Origin: Saccharomycopsis fibuligera x Saccharomycopsis cf. fibuligera
Lineage: Eukaryota; Ascomycota; Saccharomycetes; Ascoideales; Saccharomycopsidaceae
Length of the DNA stretch: 64,000 nucleotides
Assembly (NCBI GenBank): GCA_001936135.1
Contig: CP012809.1
Span: 62,001-126,000 of the forward strand
Direction: 5' to 3'
A program made the translations under genes and the position numbers. Each line of letters starts with the position of its first letter. The first letter of the stretch is position 1. Below, in pieces: positions 18,940-28,156 of the stretch. Under the pieces are notes generated by a model. That model saw only the letters and a list, made by a program, of their open reading frames with translations, was not told the origin of the DNA and made no database searches.

Positions 18940-21576
18940 TTAATCATTTTCCTTCTCCAATGCTTGCAAAAACTCATCATCATCCATATCTGCCACTTCA
19001 CCAAAGTCGTCCACGTCCATCTCTTCAATCTTTGGCTCAGTTTCCTCAACATTATTATCATTCGTCTTCATCTCAGCATCAACATCATCCCCATTCACAG
19101 CACCAGCACCAGCACCAGCACCAGCACCATTGCCATCAGCGACGTTTGGTCTCCAACCAGCTGTTGATTTTTGATACTCCACCAACTGTTCATAACTCCA
19201 AACACTAGTCTCTTGATCCTTTTCCTCTAATGGTTGAGCCATAGTTCTCAAAAACTGCTTAGCACTAGCAATCCCAATATCAATAGATAAATTCGTATCA
19301 CTTTTCGCCACGTTTTGAGCAATCCATTTAGGCAACTGATCAAGTTTGAATTGAAATCTTCTGTCGGCCAAAATCATCACCCCGTAATCTTCTTTACCTC
19401 GCAAAACTCTTCCCAAACATTGTGCAGCATGTCGCATAGCATCGAACGATAAGAAATCTTTTTCTCTAATCAAATGGTTATCTCTAAGAAATTCTAATCT
19501 TGCTTTCAAGATTCTGGATTCGGTATATTGATACGGAATCCCAATCATGAGCACCGTACGACCATAATGATGATCAAAATCAATTCCCTCCGAGACTTTC
19601 CCACGAGCCACGGAAAATAACACTGCTCCACGGCCATTTGAACAAGCGGTACGGTAAGTCTCTAGAGCTAATGCGGTTTCCTGGGCATCAGGAGTCTCAA
19701 CAAGAATTAACTTGTATCGCCAAATTTCGTCTAAAATCCCCATGGTTTGCCACATCGATATAATACCTTCCATATAAAGATATGAGGGGAAAAAAACCAC
19801 TAATCCATCAGGACTGATTTTCGAACATTCTAGCACTAAGGAACCATAATTTCTAACCACACTTGGATCATTACGAATTTCAAATTTCGAAGATATAGCA
19901 ACTTGATCACTACCTTTTGTAACAATCATTGGCAAAAATGAGCGTCTTGCCAATGTCATTGAATATGATTTTTCAATAACTGTGTCAAACTTTAGCATCT
20001 TTGGGTACATGTCCAATGGTGAAATGGTTCCCGAGGTAACAATCACCGAGGAGAATTTCTCAAAAATCGGTTTGATGGCAATTGAAGCATCAAGACAACT
20101 GAAATGTAAAATAGGGTTCGGCACCTGCGACTGATCCGTCTCGAATGGTTCCAAAATAAGTTGAAATCCGTTTTCATAAGTGGATACCAACGAGGCAAAG
20201 ATAGCAATATCTTTTAATGCGTTAAAATCTTCAATTTCTTGTAATTCTAGCGTCCTTACCAAAATCGATAATCTTTCAGAAACAAACCTAAGCGGTTTGC
20301 GATCGATAAACGTTAATTCTTTCAAATGCTGTAAGAATGAAGTAGGTGTTTCGGAAATCACATATAGCACCTTCATTCTTGTCTTTAAATACTCAATGAA
20401 CCGCTTAAAAAAGGATACAAAATGTTCGGCTCTTCGTATGTTGCCCGGAATGGCTTCTTTTAGCAAGTCATCACTTAGCACTGGATTTTCCACAAACATT
20501 TCTTCATCAGCAGTGCTGCTGTTATTATTGTTATTACTATTGTTACTGCTGCCTCTTACCAAATCGCTTTCACGAAGACCATTCACTAATGCTTCGTACT
20601 CATCCTGTAGTTTTTTCGCGTCTTTTTGTTTCATGTCCTTAATTGCTTTAGATAGGTTATTTGCCCCCTTACTGGCCTTCTTTAGCGAGTCTGTAGTCAA
20701 ATCAATAGATAAAGACTCAATGCAAACGTTATCAATATTGTGAGCCTCGTCAAATATAACAATCGCGTCTCTTGATAATTCTTTTGAGACTCTTTCAGAA
20801 ATCTTAGGATCCAACAAATAATGATACGAATAAATAATGATATTGCAATGAGCAATCATTCTTCTAACAGCAAAATATGGGCATATGGTACGAGCATGGC
20901 AATATTGAATCAAATCATCAAAACTCCATACTCCGGGCTCAATATAATTTGTTGGATCCATAGAATATAAGTTTTCATGGTACTCACAAAGTTCCACATT
21001 TTGCTCACCAGCTTCAATCTTTGCTTTATTTTGCCCATTAGTCAATCTTCTGCACTTTTCATCCACAATGTTACCTTTACGTTCTTTACTAATCACTGGA
21101 TGCAAACAAAGATTTTTTCTAGAAGAAAGCCCCAACCCACGGAAATCTTCCACATAGCCAAGATTTTTACTGCGAAAATTCATCAAGTTGTGCAATTCAA
21201 TCAATGCTTTTTCAATTTCGGACATGGTACGGGAACAATAAATGATTTTTCGATGTTCTGGGTAAAACATTTGGTAAGCAACGGTTAATGATAGCAATGA
21301 TACGGTTTTGCCCGTACCTGAGGGCATTTCTAAGATACAGTTACCACCAACATCCAACGTCTTTTTGATATCGCACATGTACTCATACTGTTCTGGGTAG
21401 ATCTTGGGATAGGGGAAAAGCACCGGTAAGTCATCAATATAGAATCTGGATCAGATGGTTAGTAATAGAGCGGTTGCCTAATAAAAAAAAATAAAATAAA
21501 ACAGTAAGAATATATAAAAGCAAACTTAGAAATAACAAGATTTCTTAGAAAGTAAAGATAGTGATACCCACTTCAT
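18940..21576 (-). CDS. RAD3: TFIIH XPD-type DNA helicase Rad3, two exons (first exon 5 nt)
   Basis: ATP-dependent 5'-3' superfamily-2 DNA helicase of TFIIH, acting in nucleotide excision repair and pol II initiation in the nucleus. Exon 2 is 18940-21445 and exon 1 is 21572-21576 (ATGAA). Joining them gives MKFYIDDLPVLFPYPK, the conserved Rad3 N-terminus; without splicing the frame has no ATG there and runs into a stop. The product is 836 aa. Walker A SGTGKT places the catalytic Lys at 48, as in S. cerevisiae. FeS-cluster cysteines are ~115, 133, 155 and 190, and the DEAH box is 234-237. C-terminal helicase motifs include ARGKVSEGIDF and QCLGRVLRG. An Asn/Ser insert lies near 305-320, and the acidic C-terminus carries a Gly-Ala repeat. 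I saw no in-frame CTG over ~19,080-20,640. Confidence 0.96.
21446..21571 (-). other. Spliceosomal intron of RAD3 (126 nt)
   Basis: Donor GTGGGT (non-consensus third and fourth bases), perfect branch site TACTAAC at 21458-21464 and acceptor CAG ending at 21446. Only this donor leaves the conserved reading frame intact. The upstream exon is just ATGAA. Confidence 0.85.
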
Positions 21577-21885
21577 GATGATGAAACAAGCAAACAAACT
21601 CGAAAATGTTCCGAAATACTTTTTTGTATTTGCCGTATGTCAGTAGCTTTGCAAATTTGGATATCTGCATCTCTGTGTGATATTTTGCGTAGTAAATTGT
21701 AAAATTCCAATGCTCATCGAGGGCCGCCCAAAGGGGTTGCCCTGCCTCGATATTTGCCATCTATTTGTTTGTTTTGGTAAACAAAGCAAGATCAAAATAT
21801 TGAATTGGTGACAACAATTGAAGTATGTATATGGAACCACGATCAGAATCAGTTTGCTACTAACAACCCCCCAATAAAGAGCAAT
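21577..21885. promoter_or_regulatory. Divergent promoter RAD3 / CENP-W-like gene
   Basis: About 309 bp shared upstream region for both genes. No clear motif recognised. Confidence 0.5.
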
Positions 21886-22203
21886 ATGGCAGCAAAAGTT
21901 GTTAAGCCATTGAGCCGCTCCAAGTTTAGGAAGATCCTCCGTCTCAAGTTACAAAAATTACAAGCGGAGGCTCAAGCGCTTGAAAATAACACTGAAGACT
22001 ATAACACTCTGCAGCAGCAGTCCAAGCCCAAGACGTTAAAAAATGATGCTACTGATCTTTTGGTGTACTTGAACTATATGCAGTTTCTTACAACTCTTGT
22101 GAAAGAGGTGAAAATCTTGCAGATGAAGGACAACTCAGGGGAACTTAGCCCAGTGCACTTGAATAATATTAGGAGTATGTTGTTGAAGAAGTTCAGGGGA
22201 TGA
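21886..22203 (+). CDS. WIP1: CENP-W-like histone-fold kinetochore protein (Wip1)
   Basis: 105 aa from the ATG at 21886 (MAAKVVKPLSRSKF); an upstream in-frame ATG at 21805 would add a non-conserved extension. A basic N-terminus (SKFRKILRLKLQKLQ) is followed by a histone-fold core with DLLVYLNYMQFL. It ends with NIRSMLLKKFRG, the characteristic CENP-W ending (human CENP-W ends in KKSRG). CENP-W pairs with CENP-T (Cnn1) in the CCAN at centromeres. The central Gln-rich loop is longer than in vertebrates. The family call rests on the YLNYMQFL core and the FRG end. A CENP-S/-X or TAF-type protein is a less likely alternative. Confidence 0.72.
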   Translation: MAAKVVKPLSRSKFRKILRLKLQKLQAEAQALENNTEDYNTLQQQSKPKTLKNDATDLLVYLNYMQFLTTLVKEVKILQMKDNSGELSPVHLNNIRSMLLKKFRG

Positions 22204-22343
22204 TTGTCTTTGTAGGTAATCCAATAACTACAGCCAGCGCCTAAAACAACAACAACAACAACAACAAATAAAAAATAAGAAAGAAAAGAAAACAAAAAAA
22301 CTGCATTGAAAAGAAAGTGCTCAATTTATAATTCGTGATACGT

Positions 22344-23008
22344 TTATAATATATACAACCGCTGCTTTACTTCTTCCACAATCCACTCTAGACCAGCATC
22401 AATGTTGTGGCCCGTATAAGCGCTACAGGGCAAAATGTTCCAGTTATGGTTTGTTATATTAGCAAGCCGCAAATTACGAGCAATCAAATCCACCACATTA
22501 CCAACTTTGTCATTATCGTTATCCAACAAATCAATCTTATTGACCAAAATCAACAAATTGGCACCAACGAGTCGATCTTCTTGCAAGATTTTGTTGAACT
22601 CTTGAAAATTTTCCAGTAAGCGCTCAATGGAATTGGCGTCAACTACCCAGATGATGGAATCTGTGCGCTCAAAATAATTGTACCAAAATGGACGCAAACT
22701 GGTTTGTCCGCCAACATCCCAAATGTTGAGGGTGAAACCATTATGGTTGAATGTGTTGATTTGGAAGCCCATAGTGGGGCTGACTTGCTTAACATCCTGT
22801 TTGAGTAGGCGTTTAACTATGGTAGTCTTGCCGGCATTATCAAGGCCGCTGGTTAACTAGTGTTAGTATTGGCGCTTGTATTGGCTATAAAATAGGAACA
22901 TATATCATCAATAAAGCATCACATTTGCCAGAATAACACATACAGGATCAAGATACGAATCTCCTTGTCCTTGAGCTTCTGTTTCTTTATGATTGTGAGG
23001 AGGCCCAT
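22344..23008 (-). CDS. CIN4: ARF-like GTPase Arl2/Cin4, two exons
   Basis: Arl2-type small GTPase that works with tubulin cofactors in beta-tubulin folding and microtubule stability. Exon 1 is 22944-23008 (MGLLTIIKKQKLKDKEIRIL) and exon 2 is 22344-22848. The spliced product is 189 aa, usual for Arl2. All G motifs are present after splicing: GLDNAGKTT (P-loop, restored across the junction), the switch I Thr in SPTMGF, WDVGGQ, NKID and CSA. Gly2 is present, but Arl2 proteins are usually not myristoylated. The unspliced frame starts too late, at the switch region, and lacks the P-loop. A short out-of-frame upstream ATG lies 11 bp before the start. It is divergent from KAP95. Confidence 0.93.
22849..22943 (-). 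other. Spliceosomal intron of ARL2/CIN4 (95 nt)
   Basis: Donor GTATGT, branch site TACTAAC at 22862-22868 and acceptor CCAG ending at 22849. Removal joins CT|C (Leu) and restores the P-loop. Confidence 0.93.
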
Positions 23009-23646
23009 TGGAACTTCATGGTAGGGACTGAGCTCAAAAGTGTATATTGCTGTGAATACAAACTACTTTCACTCGTAGCATCACCACCACCACCATCATT
23101 ACCATCATTACCATCGTTCTCATCGTCGTTCTCATCGTCGTCCTCATCGACAGCATCGCCGCAGCGAGTAAAAGGAAACGCGTGGAAGGAAGCGAGTATT
23201 TCCGGGTAACCCGGATCCTAGCTAACTGAGCTCGAGTATGCTAACTAAGTCGGTAAATGCTCCAGTGGCAACTTCAGCGCATCAGTGCCACCATAACAAC
23301 TAACACAATAACCACCACTAATACCACTAAACGTCCATTCTGTAACTAAACACTCCAAGTAGCCTTTTCTTCTTACTCGCCTTTAATTCTTTTTCACCAC
23401 TTCTTGTATTGCTGTGTTCTTCCTTCTTCATCATAGCAACCACTACGTCACTCCCTCCGACACCTCAACACCACAGCATTAGCCGCCCGGTAAATTTTTT
23501 TTTTTTTTCTTTTCGCCCTCCTCTTCTGTTTTCCTACAACAACAAAACAGCAAAGCACATCAGTCCTTCTTTTACTTGCACCAAGTTACTCACCTTCCAT
23601 CTCACCATCTCTCTTCTCACAAACCCCCCTCCCACCACCACACACA
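23009..23646. promoter_or_regulatory. Divergent promoter ARL2 / KAP95
   Basis: Contains the palindromic Reb1-like site at 23202-23214, a Pro-codon-like CCA/TCA-rich stretch (23080-23150), and C/T-rich leader sequence before KAP95. Confidence 0.55.
23202..23214. promoter_or_regulatory. Palindromic Reb1-like site CCGGGTAACCCGG
   Basis: Two overlapping inverted copies of CGGGTAA/TTACCCG, the Reb1 core, about midway between the two divergent start codons. Reb1 acts as a nucleosome-clearing general regulatory factor in budding yeasts. Confidence 0.55.
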
Positions 23647-26253
23647 ATGGATATCGGCCAGATTCTCGAGAACGCCCTTTTAAACCCAGACCCTCAAAAG
23701 AGATCTGAGGCTGAAGCCCAGTTGAGCCAGGCCGCTAGCGAAAACTTTGTCTTGTATGTCCGCTTCTTGACACAAACATTGGCCGACAATGCCGCCAAAT
23801 CTGAAGTCAGAATGTTGGCCTCCCTTCAGCTCAAGAACGAGTTAACTTCCAAGGACCAAAAGAAAAAAAGAGACCAAGCGCAGCGTTGGATCGCTTTAGA
23901 CATTGATTCCAAAAAACACATCAAAGAATCTTCTCTTTCCACCTTGCTCAACTCGGAAGAAAGAGTTGGCAGATCAACCGCCCAATTAGTGGCTGCCATT
24001 GCCGATATTGAGCTTCCTAGATCGGAATGGCCTGAATTAATCCCAATCATTGTTGAAAACACCAAAACCGAAAAGCCAGTTACCGTTAAAAAAGCTGCTT
24101 TGTTAACCATTGGCTACATTTGTGAAACTTCTGATCCAAACAACTCCGGCATCGTTAGCCAGGCAAACGGTATTCTTTTGGCCATTGTTCAAGGCGCTCA
24201 ACCAAGTGAGCCATCAATTCCTGTTAGACTCACTGCTATCAATGCATTGGTGAATTCTTTGGAATTCATCAGATACAATTTCCAAAGAGAAGGTGAAAGA
24301 AATTACATTATGCAAGTGGTTTGCGAAGCTACTCAAGCTGAAGATAGCGACTTGAAGGCGTCTGCTTTTGGTGCATTGGCCAGAATCATGAACTTGTACT
24401 ACAGCTATATGAGTTTGTACATGGAAAAAGCTCTTTATTCATTGACGGTGGCTGGTATGCAAAGTGAAGACGAAAAAGTCTCATGTATGGCCATTGAGTT
24501 TTGGTCTACCGTTTGTGAAGAAGAGCTTGAAATCACGCTTAGAAAACAAGAATATGGCGATCAATTGCTGTCAGAAAGTCAAGAGTTGGTACTCTACAAC
24601 TTCGCCTTGGGAGCCATTAAAGATGTTTTACCTACTCTTTTAGCCCTTTTGACAAAACAAAATGAAGATTTGGAAGATGACACCTGGAGTGTTGCTATGG
24701 CAGCTGGGGCTTGTTTGCAATTATACGCTCAAAACGTTGGCAACTATGTTGTTCAACCAACTTTGCAATTTGTAGAGAATAATATTGGCTCTCCTAACTG
24801 GAGAAACAGAGAAGCAGCAATCATGGCTTTTGGCTCCATTTTGGATGGCCCTGATCAAGCTCAATTGAAAGGTTTGATTGGTGAAGCCCTTCAACCAATT
24901 TTGTTATTGATGAAAGATGATAATTTGCAAGTCAAAGATACCGTGGCTTGGTGTCTTGGTAGAATTGCTGATTTGGTGGTTGAAGCTGTCAGTGGTGGCG
25001 AATACTTAAATAATGTTATCAATGCTATTGTTGAGGGTTTGAGAGATCATGCAAAAGTTAGCACTAACTGTTGTTGGACATTGATCAACTTGGTTGAACA
25101 GTTATCTGAAGATGGTGAGAACCAAGATACTACTCCATTATCCGCTTACTATGAAGTGCTTGTACCACTATTAATTCAACTTTCTAGCAAATCTGATAAC
25201 GACTTCTCTTCCAGAGCTTCTGCTTACGAAGCATTGTCTACTTTAGTGTTGTATTCCGCTAAAGATACTATGCAATTTGTCAATAATATTGCTTCTGAAG
25301 TGTTAAATCGTTTGGAGTATACAATAAACTTGCAATCGCAAGTGCAATCGGCTGAAGATAAAGCAAACTTGGAAGAATTACAAACCAACATTTTGAGTTT
25401 ATTAACCAATGTCATTAGAAGAGCCAAGAAAGAAGTCGTATCAGTTAGTGATAGCTTGATGGAAACTTTCTTGAAATTGTTAGCATCTCAACAACAACAA
25501 CAGGGCCAGAAATCATTGATTGAAGAAGACATTTTCATTGCTATTGGTGCTATTGCATCTTCTATTGATCAAGATTTTGACAAGTATATGCAAACTTTCT
25601 TGCCATTTTTGTCTAAGGCTTTACAAGATACAGAATCCACCACTTGTAATACTGCTATTGGCCTCGTTGCCGATATTGCTAGATCTCTTCAAGTGGGCAT
25701 TGTTCCATATACAGGTGGATTGATGAATATCTTGGGTAATCACTTGTCGAATCCGGATATCAGAAGAGAATTAAGACCACCAATAATTTCTTGTTTTGGT
25801 GATATTGCTTCTTCTATTGGTGAAAACTTTTTGCCATACTTGGACGTGGTAATGAAGATGTTGGCAGCTGCTCAAAACTTGCAACCAGAAGATGCTTCTT
25901 TAGAATCTCTTGACTACATCCTCAATATCAGAGAGTCAGTTTTGGATGCTTATGTTGGGGTGGTTGCCGGTTTGCATGACAACCCAGATGCGTTGTTCCC
26001 ACATATCCAGACAATTTTCCAATTCTTGTCGACTATTCCGGCCGATATTAACTTTACTAGCAGCGATTCAGTATGTGGCTCTACTGTTGGTTTGATTGGT
26101 GACTTGGCGCAAATATATGGTGACAAAATCAAGCCACTTTTGGCTCAAGACTGGATTCTCGAGTTTATCAAACATGTGAAAAATCAACCAGTGTTTTCTC
26201 AAAATACTCGATTCACTGCCAAATGGGCAAAGAAACTTATTACTTCTAAATAA
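23647..26253 (+). CDS. KAP95: Importin beta-1 (karyopherin beta)
   Basis: 868 aa, close to S. cerevisiae Kap95 (861 aa). It is an all-helical HEAT-repeat protein. The N-terminal Ran-GTP-binding region includes EAEAQLSQA and LASLQLKNELT. Mid-protein conserved segments include PNWRNREAAIMAFGSILDGP and NCCWTLINLVEQL, and the C-terminus has LDAYVGVVAGLHD. It carries importin-alpha-bound cargo through nuclear pores and releases it on Ran-GTP. The single CTG codon I noticed (in DQLLSES, ~residue 307) is in a variable spot and would be Ser in a CTG-clade yeast. The frame is intact with no intron. Confidence 0.97.
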   Translation: MDIGQILENALLNPDPQKRSEAEAQLSQAASENFVLYVRFLTQTLADNAAKSEVRMLASLQLKNELTSKDQKKKRDQAQRWIALDIDSKKHIKESSLSTLLNSEERVGRSTAQLVAAIADIELPRSEWPELIPIIVENTKTEKPVTVKKAALLTIGYICETSDPNNSGIVSQANGILLAIVQGAQPSEPSIPVRLTAINALVNSLEFIRYNFQREGERNYIMQVVCEATQAEDSDLKASAFGALARIMNLYYSYMSLYMEKALYSLTVAGMQSEDEKVSCMAIEFWSTVCEEELEITLRKQEYGDQLLSESQELVLYNFALGAIKDVLPTLLALLTKQNEDLEDDTWSVAMAAGACLQLYAQNVGNYVVQPTLQFVENNIGSPNWRNREAAIMAFGSILDGPDQAQLKGLIGEALQPILLLMKDDNLQVKDTVAWCLGRIADLVVEAVSGGEYLNNVINAIVEGLRDHAKVSTNCCWTLINLVEQLSEDGENQDTTPLSAYYEVLVPLLIQLSSKSDNDFSSRASAYEALSTLVLYSAKDTMQFVNNIASEVLNRLEYTINLQSQVQSAEDKANLEELQTNILSLLTNVIRRAKKEVVSVSDSLMETFLKLLASQQQQQGQKSLIEEDIFIAIGAIASSIDQDFDKYMQTFLPFLSKALQDTESTTCNTAIGLVADIARSLQVGIVPYTGGLMNILGNHLSNPDIRRELRPPIISCFGDIASSIGENFLPYLDVVMKMLAAAQNLQPEDASLESLDYILNIRESVLDAYVGVVAGLHDNPDALFPHIQTIFQFLSTIPADINFTSSDSVCGSTVGLIGDLAQIYGDKIKPLLAQDWILEFIKHVKNQPVFSQNTRFTAKWAKKLITSK

Positions 26254-27639
26254 ATTCCTTTTCTATACTTTTGTTCTTTATTTTGTTAACTTTTTTACTT
26301 TTATTATTACTATTATTTTTACTATTACATTTAATTTCCATCATCTCCTTTATCATCATTTTTTCTTTGGTTTTTCCTTATTCGCAGTTCTCGTACTTTT
26401 GTCTCTTGCCAATTTTTTCCTTTATCCCCACTGTTTTTCTAATCTGTTATTTCATTGTCTTCTTTTATCCTTTTCTTCTCTTTTCTAAATCCAGTTTTTT
26501 GCTCACCACTCCTTTCATCTTTTATATATAAATTATCATACATATAATTGTATATGTCGTCATTATTATTATTACTAGTATTATTATCTTTTCTCTATTG
26601 TTTTTTTTTGTTTTTTTTTTTTTTTTTTTAGTCCTCATTTTGTTAATTCATTCCATTTTAACTACTATCACCATTATTGAGACACCCTCCCCCCCATTCT
26701 ATTAACTGACTAACTCAGCTACACTTTTTCATGATCACCACTTTTGTAACTGCAACTTTATCATCGTCTTTGTAGACTTATCTGGCTCTATCTGGTTTTA
26801 TCTGCTTACTTAGTTCCTCACACTATCCTTTCACAATATACTACTTGATGCTTATTGATAAGCCTTTGTTCTTGTCAAACGTCAAGATAATCACAGTATC
26901 AAGTCACTATGTAGGCTACCGGTATAAGCGTTACTCAGTCAATTAACTATCCAGTTACTCTGCCAGCCGCTTACGTACCCATTCAGCATTGTCTCCAATA
27001 TCCCACTCATCAATTGACCAATGGGGTGCAGTTGCCATTTATGCTGTGCTGTGTGTCTGATGTGCATTTAGCTATTTCTGTGCGGCTCGCACATATATAT
27101 CACATGACGTTAATATTTAGCGGTTCAATTTAATTAATTATTGCCAAAAACAGCACAGAAGACTGCGGGGGGCGAAAACGGAAACACATCTTAACTGCTA
27201 GCTGATAGATGTTTGATTTTACTGACATACTGATAGAACATATTTGACTTTGGTTTTTGTTTTTGTCTTTTGCTTTTGCTTATTGGTTACAGTTACAATT
27301 GAAGGTAGTTCTACTTAAAAGATTGCCAATCTTAGCATTAAAATAACACCTATATCACATCGGTACTCAGGACGGAAGCTACCATTTGCTTTGATAGTCC
27401 CTGGCCATTATATTATATTTGACGCACAAAACAAAACAGAAGAAGTGCTTGTTATTCATAACTTCAAAAGACAACCACAAAACCCAGAAACTTTTACTGC
27501 ACGCTCGCGGCATACATAACACACGTCACACATAACACATCACACAGCATAAGACTCAAAATAATCACTCGTCGAGTCAACTCTGAAATCTCTTTGGTGG
27601 TGATTAGATCTTGACTGGATATAAACACATACCAAGATT

Positions 27640-27681
<42 letters not shown>

Positions 27682-28156
27682 CAAAACTTGGTCCTCCTAT
27701 TGGTTACACCATTCTTTATTTTTACTTCTTGGAATTCTATTAGTTTGTTTTACTAGTACAGTTCATATCTGCTATTCAGGTTGTCCTGCTTGTTGTTCAA
27801 CATCAAAGAAGCAAATTGGTAGCTCTTCCCATATCTGCTATATCTTTACAGCTTAGTTAGCGATCTTTTCCGGTTCAGTTTTCGGTCATTTGGCTTTTCT
27901 TATTTTTGTGGGGTAACGTTCCAAATTCAATTACAAGCTTTTACAACTGTGATTTCGTACTCTTTCCCCTCGCTCACCATAACAAAATATATTTGATCCG
28001 ATAACTAGGACAAAACAAACAAAGAAGTTAACCCTGCAAAATTTCTTGATTATTTAAAATAGCTGCAGTCTTGGTCTTTGAAACACCTCGTTCATAAGCA
28101 CATAAAACTACAAAACATAATACTTGGTTTTATCACAATAATAAAATAACCATAAT
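26254..28156. promoter_or_regulatory. Long intergenic region upstream of the PFK-2-like gene
   Basis: 1.9 kb. The first ~450 bp are a very T-rich KAP95 3' region. The rest should hold the promoter of the downstream gene. Includes an A35 tract (27642-27676) and a T run near 26617-26631. No gene supported. Confidence 0.5.
27642..27676 (+). repeat. A35 homopolymer
   Basis: Uninterrupted run of 35 A residues about 480 bp upstream of the PFK-2-like start codon. Confidence 0.9.
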
